Positions 24,505 through 34,250 are shown, numbered from the stretch's first letter. The stretch is DNA of 38,082 bases from an uncultured Lachnospiraceae bacterium (GCA_947625755.1 CANQPJ010000020.1:1-38082), one strand, 5' to 3'. Notes: generated by a model from the sequence alone, not told the origin. Numbers and translations: made by a program.

Positions 24505-25101
24505 ATGGAAATATACATTGTTCGTCACGGTAAGACGGTTTGGAATAAATTAAGATTACTGCAGGGCAGCAGAGACATTGCGTTGAGTAAGGAGGGCAGG
24601 GAGGCTGCCATTGCCCGTGGAGAACAGTTAAAAAATATTCATTTTGATAAAATATACAGCTCACCCCTGTCCAGAGCTTATGAGACCGCCTGCCTCATTC
24701 GGGGCGACAGAGATACAGAGATTATCAGGGATGACAGGTTAAGAGAGATAAATTTTGGCGTTGATGAGGGACAGAGTTCAATAGAACTTCAGAAAGATAA
24801 AGAGAATCCTTTTTGTAAATTTTTTGATGACCCGGCAAACTTTAAAGCGCCGGAAGGGGGAGAATCTTTACATGATGTTTGTGCCAGAACAAAAGAATTT
24901 ATGGAACAGGTCGTGGAACCACAGAAAGATAAATTACAGAGAATCCTGATTGCCGGACATGGCGCCATGAATAAGGGAATTATGTGTCATGTATTGAAGC
25001 ATGGCGTTGATGAATACTGGACGGGAGGATTGCAGAAGAATTGTGGAATCCTGATTGTCCGGCTGGATGAGAATGGTTATGAGCAGATTGGAGAACTGTA
25101 G
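24505..25101 (+). CDS. Histidine phosphatase family protein (phosphoglycerate mutase-like)
   Basis: 198 aa. Catalytic motif IVRHGKTVWN at the N-terminus (phospho-His in RHG), then YSSPLSRAYETA, LREINFGVDEGQ and the second catalytic His in IAGHGAMNKG. It resembles broad-specificity cytoplasmic phosphatases such as PhoE/CobC-like enzymes; the substrate cannot be told. ATG 24505 was chosen because GAGGAG at 24493-24498 precedes it. The next gene starts 4 bp after the stop. Confidence 0.87.
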   Translation: MEIYIVRHGKTVWNKLRLLQGSRDIALSKEGREAAIARGEQLKNIHFDKIYSSPLSRAYETACLIRGDRDTEIIRDDRLREINFGVDEGQSSIELQKDKENPFCKFFDDPANFKAPEGGESLHDVCARTKEFMEQVVEPQKDKLQRILIAGHGAMNKGIMCHVLKHGVDEYWTGGLQKNCGILIVRLDENGYEQIGEL

Positions 25102-25105
25102 TAAT

Positions 25106-25825
25106 ATGTCAAATCGATTTTTAAGAACGGAAATGTTGATTGGAAAAGATAACATGGAAAAATTGTCGAATGCAAGAGTTGCAGTTTTTGGTATCGGCGG
25201 TGTCGGCGGATATGTAGTGGAGGCTCTGGCAAGAAGCGGAGTGGGAACCATGGATTTGATTGATGACGACAAAGTCAGTATTACCAATATCAACAGACAG
25301 ATTATAGCTGTCAGCAGTACAGTGGGAAAGTATAAAGTAGATGTGGCAAAAGACAGAATCATGGATATAAACCCGCAGGCAAAGGTAAATACATACAGGA
25401 CGTTTTATCTGCCGGAGACCGCAGGGCAGTTTGATTTTGGTCAGTATGATTATGTGGTGGACGCCATAGATACTGTGAAGGGAAAATTAGAGCTGGTGGA
25501 GCAGGCAAAAAAAAGTAATACGCCAATTATCAGTTCCATGGGAGCCGGAAATAAGATGGACCCGACAGCCTTTCAGGTGGAGGATATTTCAAAGACTTCC
25601 GTATGTCCTCTGGCAAAAGTGATGAGAAGAGAATTGAAAAAAAGAGGAATAGAACATTTGAAAGTGGTTTATTCAACGGAAAAGGCTTCCATACCACAGG
25701 AAGCTGACGAGGAAAAAGGTATTCATCCGAAGAGGAGAACTCCGGGCAGTAACGCATTTGTGCCATCGGTGGCAGGACTGATTATTGCAGGTGAAGTGGT
25801 AAGGGATATTATCAGGGGTGAATAA
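25106..25825 (+). CDS. tcdA: tRNA threonylcarbamoyladenosine dehydratase (TcdA-like, E1/ThiF superfamily)
   Basis: 239 aa. Nucleotide-binding VAVFGIGGVGGYVVEALARSG (~29-49) and the DDDKVSITNINRQI motif place it in the ThiF/MoeB superfamily. VVDAIDTVKGK and the late RTPGSNAFVPSVAGLIIAGEVV segment are typical of TcdA (CsdL/YgdL), which uses ATP to cyclise t6A37 in tRNAs to ct6A. It lacks the rhodanese domain of MoeB. The longer frame from 25055 overlaps the phosphatase; ATG 25106 directly follows its stop and gives the usual family length. Confidence 0.87.
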   Translation: MSNRFLRTEMLIGKDNMEKLSNARVAVFGIGGVGGYVVEALARSGVGTMDLIDDDKVSITNINRQIIAVSSTVGKYKVDVAKDRIMDINPQAKVNTYRTFYLPETAGQFDFGQYDYVVDAIDTVKGKLELVEQAKKSNTPIISSMGAGNKMDPTAFQVEDISKTSVCPLAKVMRRELKKRGIEHLKVVYSTEKASIPQEADEEKGIHPKRRTPGSNAFVPSVAGLIIAGEVVRDIIRGE

Positions 25826-25940
25826 AGTCTATGAAATATTTTATATGGAAATATCCAACAGAGTGATAAAATATTTGCTATTTTTTTCACTAGGGATTAA
25901 TATTATAGATATAAAATAATGCGATGAAGGAGAGGAAAAA

Positions 25941-27065
25941 ATGAACGGAAAAAAATTAGGTTTCGGTCTTATGAGATTACCTTTAAACAATCAGAATGAT
26001 GCAGGAGACATTGACATTAAAACCATGTCACAGATGGTAGATACATTTCTTGAACGGGGATTTACATATTTTGACACAGCATGGATGTATTGTGGTTTTA
26101 AAAGTGAGGAGGCGACAAAAGAAGCGCTGGTAAAACGCCATCCAAGGGATAGTTATACATTGGCGGATAAACTTCACGGGGGCTTTTTTAACAGTATAGA
26201 GGAAGCAGAAAATATTTTTAAGGAACAGCTGCGCAAAACAGGTGTGGAATATTTTGATTATTATCTGCTCCATGACGTTGGAATTGACCACTACAAAAAA
26301 TATATGAAACTGGGATGTTTTGAATGGCTGGCAGATAAAAAAGCAAAAGGATTGGTAAAGAAAATAGGATTTTCTTATCACGATAATGCAGAGTTATTGG
26401 ATAAAATATTGACGGAACATCCGGAAATAGAGTTTGTTCAGCTGCAAATCAATTATCTGGATTGGGAAAGTGAAGGCGTGCAGTCCCGCAAATGCTATGA
26501 AACCGCTACAAAACATGGTGTTCCGGTGATTGTGATGGAGCCGGTGAAAGGTGGAACGTTAGCAAATGTACCTTATGCGGTAGAACAGCATTTTAAGGAA
26601 TATCTTCCGGAAATGTCGATTCCATCATGGGCAATCCGTTTTGCAGCCGGTCTTGATAATGTTATGATGGTTTTAAGTGGAATGAGCAACATGGAACAGT
26701 TGTTGGATAACACAGGATATATGATGGATTTTAAGCCTTTAAGTGAAAATGAATTGAAAGTTGTACAGGATGCAGTAGATATTTTGAATGCAAATATTGA
26801 GATTCCATGTACCGGTTGTTCTTATTGTACAGAGGGCTGTCCAAAGAAAATAGCTATTCCAAAATACTTTTCATTGTATAATGCCGACCGGCAGGAGGTG
26901 AAGGAGAAGGGATGGACTCCGCAGGGAGAATACTATGACAGACTCACAGAGACCTTTGGAAAGGCAAGCGACTGTATTGCATGTGGCAAATGTGAAAAAA
27001 TCTGTCCACAAAACCTGCCGATTATTGAAAATATGAAAAAAGTTGCAGAGTATTTTGGCAAATAA
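25941..27065 (+). CDS. Aldo/keto reductase with C-terminal 4Fe-4S ferredoxin domain
   Basis: 374 aa. An N-terminal TIM-barrel reductase (~1-270: GFGLMRLPL start, FDTAWMY with catalytic Tyr, LADKL with catalytic Lys, YLLHDVG with catalytic His) is followed by a ferredoxin-like part with CTGCSYCTEGCPKKI and CIACGKCEKICPQNLP. This fusion is frequent in anaerobic Firmicutes and probably exchanges electrons between NAD(P)H or ferredoxin and a carbonyl substrate. The substrate is unknown. AAGGAG lies upstream of the ATG, and a clear terminator follows the gene, so it is likely a single transcription unit. Confidence 0.9.
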   Translation: MNGKKLGFGLMRLPLNNQNDAGDIDIKTMSQMVDTFLERGFTYFDTAWMYCGFKSEEATKEALVKRHPRDSYTLADKLHGGFFNSIEEAENIFKEQLRKTGVEYFDYYLLHDVGIDHYKKYMKLGCFEWLADKKAKGLVKKIGFSYHDNAELLDKILTEHPEIEFVQLQINYLDWESEGVQSRKCYETATKHGVPVIVMEPVKGGTLANVPYAVEQHFKEYLPEMSIPSWAIRFAAGLDNVMMVLSGMSNMEQLLDNTGYMMDFKPLSENELKVVQDAVDILNANIEIPCTGCSYCTEGCPKKIAIPKYFSLYNADRQEVKEKGWTPQGEYYDRLTETFGKASDCIACGKCEKICPQNLPIIENMKKVAEYFGK

Positions 27066-27102
27066 ACAGATTGCTGAAAAAGCTGTGATGTGGAGAAGGT
27101 GT

Positions 27103-27141
27103 AAAGAGCGTTGCATGATAAATGGCAACGCTCTTTTTTTG
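27103..27141 (+). terminator. Intrinsic terminator after the aldo/keto reductase gene
   Basis: AGAGCGTTGC (27105-27114) pairs with GCAACGCTCT (27125-27134) around ATGATAAATG and is followed by seven T. Confidence 0.93.
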
Positions 27142-27391
27142 CGGCTCTTTGGCGGGAGGAAAATGAAGTATCACAGGCAAAATCCGACTGGCAGCCTCTT
27201 AAAGGTTTACAGTAAAAAGATTTAGTAGTACTATATAAAATACTATCGTTTACGCATAATCTACTATCGTTTACGCAGAGTCTATTGATATAATAAAACT
27301 TTTTACGTACTTTGATAAAAGATAGTGTCGAATAGATTGGCACTTTTGTTATTTGGATAAAGTATGTGATTAGTATAGGAGGATTCTAAAA
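27142..27391 (+). promoter_or_regulatory. Upstream region of the surface-protein operon with 21-bp-spaced direct repeats
   Basis: Two identical 16-bp direct repeats, TACTATCGTTTACGCA, begin at 27241 and 27262, exactly 21 bp (two helical turns) apart. The second ends 11 bp before a perfect TATAAT at 27289-27294 and overlaps where the -35 box should be. No good -35 is visible, which suggests activator dependence. Two-turn direct repeats with CGTTTA cores resemble LytTR-type response regulator sites. Just before them, AGTACTATATAAAATACTATC (27227-27247; two close matches) shares its pattern with 36314-36333 before the last LRR gene. AGGAGG precedes the ATG at 27392. Confidence 0.6.
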
Positions 27392-29275
27392 ATGAAAAAA
27401 CGAAAGATAGCTGTGTGGGCGATAATGCTTATATTTACTGTTTTATATTTTAACTTTTCAGATAATAGTGTAAATATAAAAGCAGCAGCAAAACCTGATG
27501 CAAGAATTGTTGACTATGATTCTGATTCCAGAACAGAACGTTTTCACTATGGAAGAAATATTGGAGAGAGTGTCAATGTCACAGTAATAGGAGACCGAGA
27601 CAATATAAATGTGACAAATGTACAATTTACCAGCAGTGACCGTTCCGTATGTTCTGTGCAAAGGGAAGATGACTATTATGAAATAAACTTTTTAAAAGAA
27701 GGAACAGCAGTAATAACGATGACATGCCGGGCAGATGATGAACCGGTAGAAAAAAGGCTTTTGGCGTCCTGTCTGACATCCATCAGCAGTGTAGAGGGAA
27801 AAATAAAGGCTAATAGTACAGCATATCGGGGATGCTCCGATAAGGAAGGAATTTCATCAAAAACAACAGAAGTAAAAGATAAAATAACTGTCAGTACGGA
27901 TATTTCTATAGATGGAATTTGTAAAGAATACTTTAGAGTATGGTTAAAGGAAGGAAATTTCGGTGACAGTGGTGAAAATTGGGCATATGTAAAAAAGCAG
28001 GATGTTGAGATTCCTCTAAAAGACATTACCGTTCCGGAGACGATGAATATGTATGAGGGCGAAGAGAAAGACATGGATATTCAGTATGTTCCAAGTATAG
28101 CAACGAGCCATGAAGTCTTGTGGAAAAGCTCAAACACAAATGTGGTCAAAGTAGATGAAAATGGAAAATTATCCGCAGGAACAATCGGAAGTGCTGTTAT
28201 TACTGTATCATGCAAAAATAACGAAAAAATCATAAAAAAATGCAGGGTAACAGTAAAACCATATATTAAAGTGACCGGAATTAAAATTACTCCAAATGAT
28301 TTAAACATAGATGATGGGGAAGAAGGAAAATTTAATGTAGAAGTATTTCCCGAGGAAGCATCTAATAAAAAATACAAAATTAAAGTTGGAAATGAAAGCA
28401 TCATAGATGTAGATGAAAAAGGTGAATTTATGGCAATTACACCGGGAAAAACTACAGTTACGGTGATTTCAGAGGATGGCGGATATGAGGACACATGTAA
28501 TGTTAATGTTAAGTTTGTAGAGGCAACAGGTGTATGGATACAACCTACAATGATAATGGCAATCGGAGAGGTGACGCAATGTAATTGGAATATGATTCCT
28601 ACTACAGCTTCTAATCAGAGCGTAAAATGGAAGAGTAGTAATACAAAAGCAGTAACCGTAGATAAAGCAGGAAATTGTATTGCGAAAAGCGAAGGAATAG
28701 CAAAAATACAGATTATTACTGACGATGGATTTACGTCTTATTGCACGGTAATGGTAAAAGATTATGTAGAAGATATTAGTCTGGAAGAAAATGATATTAA
28801 ATTATCTTTGGGAAAAAGTAAAACGCTAAAATGCAATATATATCCGAAGGAGGCAACAAATAAAAAACTGATATGGAAAAGTAATAACGGGAATATTGTA
28901 AGCGTGACAAATAAAGGAAAAATAAAAGCATTAAAGACAGGAGAAGCAGAAATTTTTGTGTATGAAAGAAATGGGGGAGCATACGATTTTTGTTTTGTTG
29001 AAGTAAAAGCAGATTTGAATACACCGAAGCTGACAGTAAAAAAGAAAAAGAAGAATTATACATTATCATGGAAAAAAATAAAATATGCAACTTCTTATGT
29101 ATTATACCAGTATAATAAAAAAACGAAAAAATATAAAAAGCTAAAAACGTTAAACAGCAAAACATTAAAGAAAAAATTAGGGAAAGCAAAGAAAAACAGC
29201 AAGTATCGTTTGAAAGCATACTATAAACCGAATGACGAATATAGTGTTTTCAGCAATGTGATTAAGATAAAATAG
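27392..29275 (+). CDS. Secreted Ig-like (Big2) repeat protein with Lys-rich FN3-like C-terminus
   Basis: 627 aa. Signal peptide 1-33 (cleavage near IKAAA). A first Ig-like region lies at ~60-112, then four Big2 domains at about 211-294, 295-376, 377-458 and 459-543, each with the hallmark WKSSN...V..VD..G.. A...G.A.ITV pattern. The C-terminal ~80 residues are a Lys-rich FN3-like module (TLSWKKIKYATSYVLYQYNKK). No LPXTG or other anchor is present, so retention may rely on charge. It is the first gene of a run of five secreted proteins with small gaps (19 bp to the next), controlled by the repeats upstream. Confidence 0.85.
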   Translation: MKKRKIAVWAIMLIFTVLYFNFSDNSVNIKAAAKPDARIVDYDSDSRTERFHYGRNIGESVNVTVIGDRDNINVTNVQFTSSDRSVCSVQREDDYYEINFLKEGTAVITMTCRADDEPVEKRLLASCLTSISSVEGKIKANSTAYRGCSDKEGISSKTTEVKDKITVSTDISIDGICKEYFRVWLKEGNFGDSGENWAYVKKQDVEIPLKDITVPETMNMYEGEEKDMDIQYVPSIATSHEVLWKSSNTNVVKVDENGKLSAGTIGSAVITVSCKNNEKIIKKCRVTVKPYIKVTGIKITPNDLNIDDGEEGKFNVEVFPEEASNKKYKIKVGNESIIDVDEKGEFMAITPGKTTVTVISEDGGYEDTCNVNVKFVEATGVWIQPTMIMAIGEVTQCNWNMIPTTASNQSVKWKSSNTKAVTVDKAGNCIAKSEGIAKIQIITDDGFTSYCTVMVKDYVEDISLEENDIKLSLGKSKTLKCNIYPKEATNKKLIWKSNNGNIVSVTNKGKIKALKTGEAEIFVYERNGGAYDFCFVEVKADLNTPKLTVKKKKKNYTLSWKKIKYATSYVLYQYNKKTKKYKKLKTLNSKTLKKKLGKAKKNSKYRLKAYYKPNDEYSVFSNVIKIK

Positions 29276-29294
29276 TGGGAAGGAAAGAAAAGAT

Positions 29295-31628
29295 ATGTTG
29301 AAAATAATAAAGAAAATAGTGGCTGATATACTTGTAGCAGCATTATTTGTGACAAGTATTACAGTAATTGACAGAAAAGAAGTAAAGTCAGCAAATAAAG
29401 TATGTGAGTGGAACATTGAATGTATTAATGCGCAGAATGCATATGCGGACAGCAAAAAATGCAGCAAAATCAAAGTAGCCGTGTTGGATTCAGGTCTTGA
29501 TTTTGATGAAGATATTCCGTTTGTTGAGAGGGAAGATTTTCTTGGGGAAGAAGAATTGAGTGTTATGTATCAGGATTACACAGGTCATGGCACCTGTATT
29601 TCAGGATTAATATGTGCAAGAGAAAATACGCAGCGCGTAACAGGTATTGCATCGAATGTAGATTTATACATGGGACGTGTTTTAGATGAGAACAATGAAG
29701 CTGATGTTAACCGGGTTATCAAAGCAGTTCAATGGGCAATCAGTAAAAAGGTAAACATTATTCATATGAGTTTTGGAATAAAGACATATTCCGAAGCCTT
29801 AAATAATGTGATACAGGAAGCCTATAGAAAGGGAATTCTGATCATTGCAGCTGCTGGAAATGATGGAACAGCGGATGAAGATGAGTCTACCGTAGAATAT
29901 CCGGCTGCATTTGAAAATGTCATAGCAGTAGGGTGTACAAATGAAAAAAATAAAAAGTCTGATTTCAGTTCCAGTGGAAATGAAATTGATGTAGTAGCTC
30001 CCGGAGAAAAAATTCTGGGAACCGGAGTATTCAGCGGCATTGTTGTAGAAGAGGGTACGAGTCTTGCAGCAGCTCAGGTGACAGGTGTGGCAGCGGTACT
30101 TTGGGGAATGCATCCTGATAAAAGCAACGAATACATAAAAGAATGGATTATTTCCAGCGCCAATGACACCATAGGGAAAAACTGTGGAAATGGGATGATT
30201 GACTATGAACAGACAAAAAGGAATTACTCATGGATGGAAAAGAATTACCAGAAAAACAGAGATAAAGGTTATGGTGAGGAAAAGTCTGTAGAAATCAGTG
30301 CAAAACATCTGCCGGAGAATAAGGGAGAAATTGAAGAACATAAAGTAAATTATGTTGTAGGGACATGGAATGGGACAGATCATATAAATTATGTAAAAAA
30401 TGGGTTAGCAAAAAATAATATGTCTCTCACAAAAACACAAATATATTTGATAAAAAAGGGTACTCAAAGGGTTGATAAAGTAAAAGCAACTCAAGGTATG
30501 ATAAACAATCAGTGTTTTCATGGAGGAGGAAATTATGTAGCAAATACCCAGTATTTGTACAGTATGTATAGAAAATATATAAATAAGCCGGATAAAAAGA
30601 AAAACAAAAAAATAGTTTATAAAAAGTTAAAAATGCTTAAGTATACTACGGTGTTTAATAAAAAGAATCCGTACGAAAATGCTCAAAAAGAAATGAAAAA
30701 AAGCAAAAGCAATAAGTCTTTTGAGCCATATGATGTCAGGAAAAGGTTAAACAAAACACAGGAAGCTATTTTCAAAGATATTTTAAAAACTAGTAATAAA
30801 AAGAATTGGACATACAAAAAAAGAGCATACATTATACTTGGCATGGCAATTCATACAGCCACTGATGCATTTTCTCACCGGGCATATAAAATATTAAAAA
30901 TTAATGGGAGAAAAAGCCTGTGGCAGACGGTACATGACAGTAGAAAAAATACAAAAAAGAAGACAAGTGTCTCGAAGGTGTGGGCTGAACTAAACCATTA
31001 TTTAACATCAAATGAACAAAAAAAATCAATTTATCATGAACTGATGAGTAAAGCAATGATTGCTGACAGTGTGAAGGATTTAAAGCCACTTTATAATGAC
31101 TCTATGTTATTGACAAAGAAAATTCTTGGAAAGGCAAAAAATAAGCAGGCAAAAATATATTCCTGCTTTAAAGAAGTTGGCGTACATCATAAAAATAAAA
31201 AATACAAAGTCGCGAATTTTAAAAAATACTTAAAGCAGTTTACAAAAGTAAAGAAGAAGGAGTGCCGATACATCAATTATGATTATAAAGATTATGTAGT
31301 ACAGTTTGACACGAAAAGCATTATGTATGCTCCAAAAGTAAAGAGAATTATTACAATAAAGAAACAAAAAAAAGAACAAAAACAAGAAGAAAAAAAAGCA
31401 TGTATAAAAATGAAGTACAATAACAAAAACATATACGGAGTACGGGCAGTAAATGGAAAATCAAAAGTGCTACTGAACGAATATAAAAAAGAGAATGGAT
31501 ATATTTATTTTTATTATGCAGGGGGAGATTTGAATTATTCGAAATATAATCAGATATGGGTAACGATTATCCGACCATTGGGAATGAAAACATTTAAAGT
31601 AAAAATAAAAGTAGGAGAGAAGAAATAA
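29295..31628 (+). CDS. Secreted subtilase (S8) fused to a helical HxxxDxxxH domain
   Basis: 777 aa. Signal peptide ~1-33, then a subtilisin domain (~45-290) with the full triad D65 (VLDSGLD), H98 (GHGT) and S256 (GTSLAAAQ) and oxyanion N189 (AAAGND). The serine motif GTSLAAAQ is a variant of the usual GTSMA. Residues ~335-660 form an unrelated helical region whose LGMAIHTATDAFSHRAY carries H520, D524 and H528. This pattern recalls zinc-dependent phospholipase C/S1-P1-like or DUF6765-like proteins (LH..aDtfaH). The last ~120 residues are Lys-rich and beta-like. The second domain's activity is a guess. The stop lies 2 bp before the next gene's ATG. Confidence 0.83.
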   Translation: MLKIIKKIVADILVAALFVTSITVIDRKEVKSANKVCEWNIECINAQNAYADSKKCSKIKVAVLDSGLDFDEDIPFVEREDFLGEEELSVMYQDYTGHGTCISGLICARENTQRVTGIASNVDLYMGRVLDENNEADVNRVIKAVQWAISKKVNIIHMSFGIKTYSEALNNVIQEAYRKGILIIAAAGNDGTADEDESTVEYPAAFENVIAVGCTNEKNKKSDFSSSGNEIDVVAPGEKILGTGVFSGIVVEEGTSLAAAQVTGVAAVLWGMHPDKSNEYIKEWIISSANDTIGKNCGNGMIDYEQTKRNYSWMEKNYQKNRDKGYGEEKSVEISAKHLPENKGEIEEHKVNYVVGTWNGTDHINYVKNGLAKNNMSLTKTQIYLIKKGTQRVDKVKATQGMINNQCFHGGGNYVANTQYLYSMYRKYINKPDKKKNKKIVYKKLKMLKYTTVFNKKNPYENAQKEMKKSKSNKSFEPYDVRKRLNKTQEAIFKDILKTSNKKNWTYKKRAYIILGMAIHTATDAFSHRAYKILKINGRKSLWQTVHDSRKNTKKKTSVSKVWAELNHYLTSNEQKKSIYHELMSKAMIADSVKDLKPLYNDSMLLTKKILGKAKNKQAKIYSCFKEVGVHHKNKKYKVANFKKYLKQFTKVKKKECRYINYDYKDYVVQFDTKSIMYAPKVKRIITIKKQKKEQKQEEKKACIKMKYNNKNIYGVRAVNGKSKVLLNEYKKENGYIYFYYAGGDLNYSKYNQIWVTIIRPLGMKTFKVKIKVGEKK

Positions 31629-31630
31629 TT

Positions 31631-33097
31631 ATGAAAGTTAAAAAAATATTTATGGAGATGGCATGGATTTTGATTCTGATATGCTGTGCTTATATCAACT
31701 GTAAGGCAGAAGAGACAACAGTCGCAGTAGATGAGGCACATTTTCCGGATGAGAATTTTAGAAAATACATAACGGAAAACATCGACAAGGATAAAAACGG
31801 AGTACTGTCTTCGAAAGAAATTTCAAAAGTTAAAAGTATTGATATATTAAATGAAACAAACGAAAACTATCTTAAACCTAATAAGTATAAATTATACAGT
31901 GAGATAAACATAAAGGGAATTGAATATTTTACCAATTTACATGATGTACTGATTTGTTCAAAAAAAATAAATAATCTTAATTCTATTGTACAAAACAAAC
32001 GTTTAAACTGGATTCGAATTTATTGTGGAAAAATTAATTTTGCTGAATTGCCTCCGATAAAAAGTTTAAGGCAACTGGAAATATATGCAGATGATATGGA
32101 AGCAATAGATTTAAGTAAATACAGTAATTTATGTTTTTTAACTTTATCAAGTAAATCGAACCGTGTACTTCATATAAACTGTAAAAAAAATAAAAAACTC
32201 ATAGAAATCAGTATAAATAGTGGAGCCAAGAAAAAAACAAGATTGGATTTTTCCAATAACAAAGACCTAATGAAAATAGAATTGAATATTTGCTATTCAA
32301 AGATTATTTATCCTCAAAAAAACGATATAGAAAATCTTAATATAAATATGCGACAATTAAATCAAAAAATGCAGATAAAAGGGCTGAAAAGACTAAAAAC
32401 ATTAAGATTAAAGTTTGATAATAAGGATAAAATAAGAAAGCTAAAAATATCAAACTGTCCAAAATTGAAAACTATTATCGTAAAGGGAAAAGGAAAGCTT
32501 CATACATTAAATTTTACGCAAATGAAAAAATTGCAAAGTGTCTATGTTGAATTTGGAAAAAGTTTAAGACAAATACACTTTAGTAAAACACCAAATGTAA
32601 AAGATATTGGAATATCAGGAATAAACATTAAAAAAATGAATATAAACAGCCTGAAAAAACTGGATTATATTGATGTAGATCATTGCGGACTAAAAAAAGT
32701 GGATTTAAGGAATCTTAAGCAATTAGAAGAATTGATGTGGAATTACAGTAAATGTGAGACAATGCTGTTTAAAAACAATAAAAAACTGGAACAAGTGGAA
32801 ATTACCCATAACCGGATTAAAGGAACCCTTAACCTTTCAGATATGAGCAGCTTATGGAATTTTTATTGTGACCATAATAAAATAACAGAAATATATGCCA
32901 GCAAAAAACTGAAGGATTTCAATAATTTATCCTGTGAGTATAATAAGCTGAAAAAGATAAATCTGTATCATACATATGTAGAGCGTATATATGCAAAGCA
33001 CAATCCTAGATTAAAAGTAGCATACCTGAATGCTTGGGGAGGAGTACTGTATCACTTTGATAAAGGCGTAAAGAAACATTATAAGGAAAAATGGTAG
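31631..33097 (+). CDS. Secreted leucine-rich repeat protein with EF-hand-like segment (paralogue A)
   Basis: 488 aa. Signal peptide ~1-26. Next comes the conserved head DEAHFPDENFRKYI with an EF-hand-like calcium loop (DKDKNGVLSSKE, ~49-60), then irregular LRRs to the C-terminus (patterns such as LKKLDYIDVDHCGLKKVDL and LWNFYCDHNKITEIYA). This EF-hand plus LRR build is common in Lachnospiraceae surface proteins. It is a close paralogue of the gene at 36520, nearly identical in DNA at both ends and divergent in the middle. No cell-wall anchor is visible. Ligand unknown. Confidence 0.83.
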   Translation: MKVKKIFMEMAWILILICCAYINCKAEETTVAVDEAHFPDENFRKYITENIDKDKNGVLSSKEISKVKSIDILNETNENYLKPNKYKLYSEINIKGIEYFTNLHDVLICSKKINNLNSIVQNKRLNWIRIYCGKINFAELPPIKSLRQLEIYADDMEAIDLSKYSNLCFLTLSSKSNRVLHINCKKNKKLIEISINSGAKKKTRLDFSNNKDLMKIELNICYSKIIYPQKNDIENLNINMRQLNQKMQIKGLKRLKTLRLKFDNKDKIRKLKISNCPKLKTIIVKGKGKLHTLNFTQMKKLQSVYVEFGKSLRQIHFSKTPNVKDIGISGINIKKMNINSLKKLDYIDVDHCGLKKVDLRNLKQLEELMWNYSKCETMLFKNNKKLEQVEITHNRIKGTLNLSDMSSLWNFYCDHNKITEIYASKKLKDFNNLSCEYNKLKKINLYHTYVERIYAKHNPRLKVAYLNAWGGVLYHFDKGVKKHYKEKW

Positions 33098-33119
33098 ATT
33101 GATTAAGGAGAAAAACAAA

Positions 33120-34223
33120 ATGAAAAGAGCAGTATCAATAATGATAATTGCATTGACAATATTTTGTACGGTAAGTATAGTTGATGCTACAGAATCAAAA
33201 GTAAAAATTGATAAGAATCATTTTCCAAATACATACTTTAGATATTATGTGGGAATGGAGTATGATAAAGATTCTGATGGATATTTAAGCATGAAGGAAA
33301 GAAAGGCAGTCACGTCAATTGATGTAGGGGAATATTCCATATACCGGATGGAATATGAATTTCCTATGGTTACTACAATGAAAGGAATAGAATATTTTCC
33401 TAATCTGATACAGTTGGACTGCTCTGCTGCAAAACTTCAACACTTGAATGTAACAAAAAATAAAAAACTTCAAGTGCTAAAATGTTATAATAATGCCATA
33501 AGTAAATTAAATTTAAAAAAGAATAAGCAATTGGTCACCTTATCCTGTTCGGATAATTATTTGAAAAAGTTAAATCTATCCAATAATAAACAACTTGAAA
33601 ATTTAGATTGTGGAGAAAACAGGAACATTAAAATAAAAGGTGCAAAAAAATTAAAAAAATTAAAAACATTTTCCATTAATGAATCAAATCTTACAACTCT
33701 TGATGTAGGTGTGTTTAAAAATCTTGTTACATTAAAATGTGATAATAATAATTTAAGCAAATTAAGGTTAAAGCATAATAAAAAGTTAAGAGAGCTATAC
33801 TGTTATGCTAACAGAATTGAAAGACTAAATCTGTCAAAAAATAAGAGATTAAATTTATTGTCATGCGCAGACAATAAGATTTCAAAACTTAATCTTTCAA
33901 AGAACAGAAAACTGCAATATCTATATTGTCAGAGAAATCAATTGATTGCAGGAAATGTCCGTTTAGGGAGTCTTCAATTGGATGATGTTGTAGTGTCTCC
34001 TCAAAAAGCTACAATTCAGGCTGATAAAATAAAAAGCGGATATCTAATACCAATAAAGGGTGTGAAAAAAACCAATGTTATTAGAAAAATTTCCAGAGGA
34101 AAAATCACCGTAAAAGGAATTGTAGTAAAAAGAAAAAGATTACCGAAAATAATACAATATCAGTATAACATGTTTTCGGATGGAAAGAAAAAAACAAAAG
34201 TAAAAATAACGGTAAAAAAATAA
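33120..34223 (+). CDS. Secreted leucine-rich repeat protein with EF-hand-like segment
   Basis: 367 aa from ATG 33120 (AAGGAG 9 bp upstream; an ATG at 33099 overlaps that site). Signal peptide ~1-24, EF-hand-like DKDSDGYLSMKE at ~48-59, then about nine regular LRRs of 21 residues with the pattern NKKLQVLKCYNNAISKLNL (~105-290). The short repeat with Cys/Tyr in the LxCxxN strand is the bacterial type seen in InlA-like and BspA-like relatives. A Lys-rich beta-like domain ends the protein. Fourth gene of the operon. Confidence 0.85.
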   Translation: MKRAVSIMIIALTIFCTVSIVDATESKVKIDKNHFPNTYFRYYVGMEYDKDSDGYLSMKERKAVTSIDVGEYSIYRMEYEFPMVTTMKGIEYFPNLIQLDCSAAKLQHLNVTKNKKLQVLKCYNNAISKLNLKKNKQLVTLSCSDNYLKKLNLSNNKQLENLDCGENRNIKIKGAKKLKKLKTFSINESNLTTLDVGVFKNLVTLKCDNNNLSKLRLKHNKKLRELYCYANRIERLNLSKNKRLNLLSCADNKISKLNLSKNRKLQYLYCQRNQLIAGNVRLGSLQLDDVVVSPQKATIQADKIKSGYLIPIKGVKKTNVIRKISRGKITVKGIVVKRKRLPKIIQYQYNMFSDGKKKTKVKITVKK

Positions 34224-34250
34224 AAAACAATAGAGGAGGATGAAACAAAA

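Noticed and set aside
27043-27225. Small plus-strand frame after the aldo/keto reductase
   Set aside because: It runs through the intrinsic terminator hairpin and overlaps the reductase stop; no ribosome binding site.
28081-28494. Minus-strand reading frames within the surface-protein genes
   Set aside because: Low-complexity frames opposite AT-rich, Lys-coding DNA; no ribosome binding sites or recognisable motifs.
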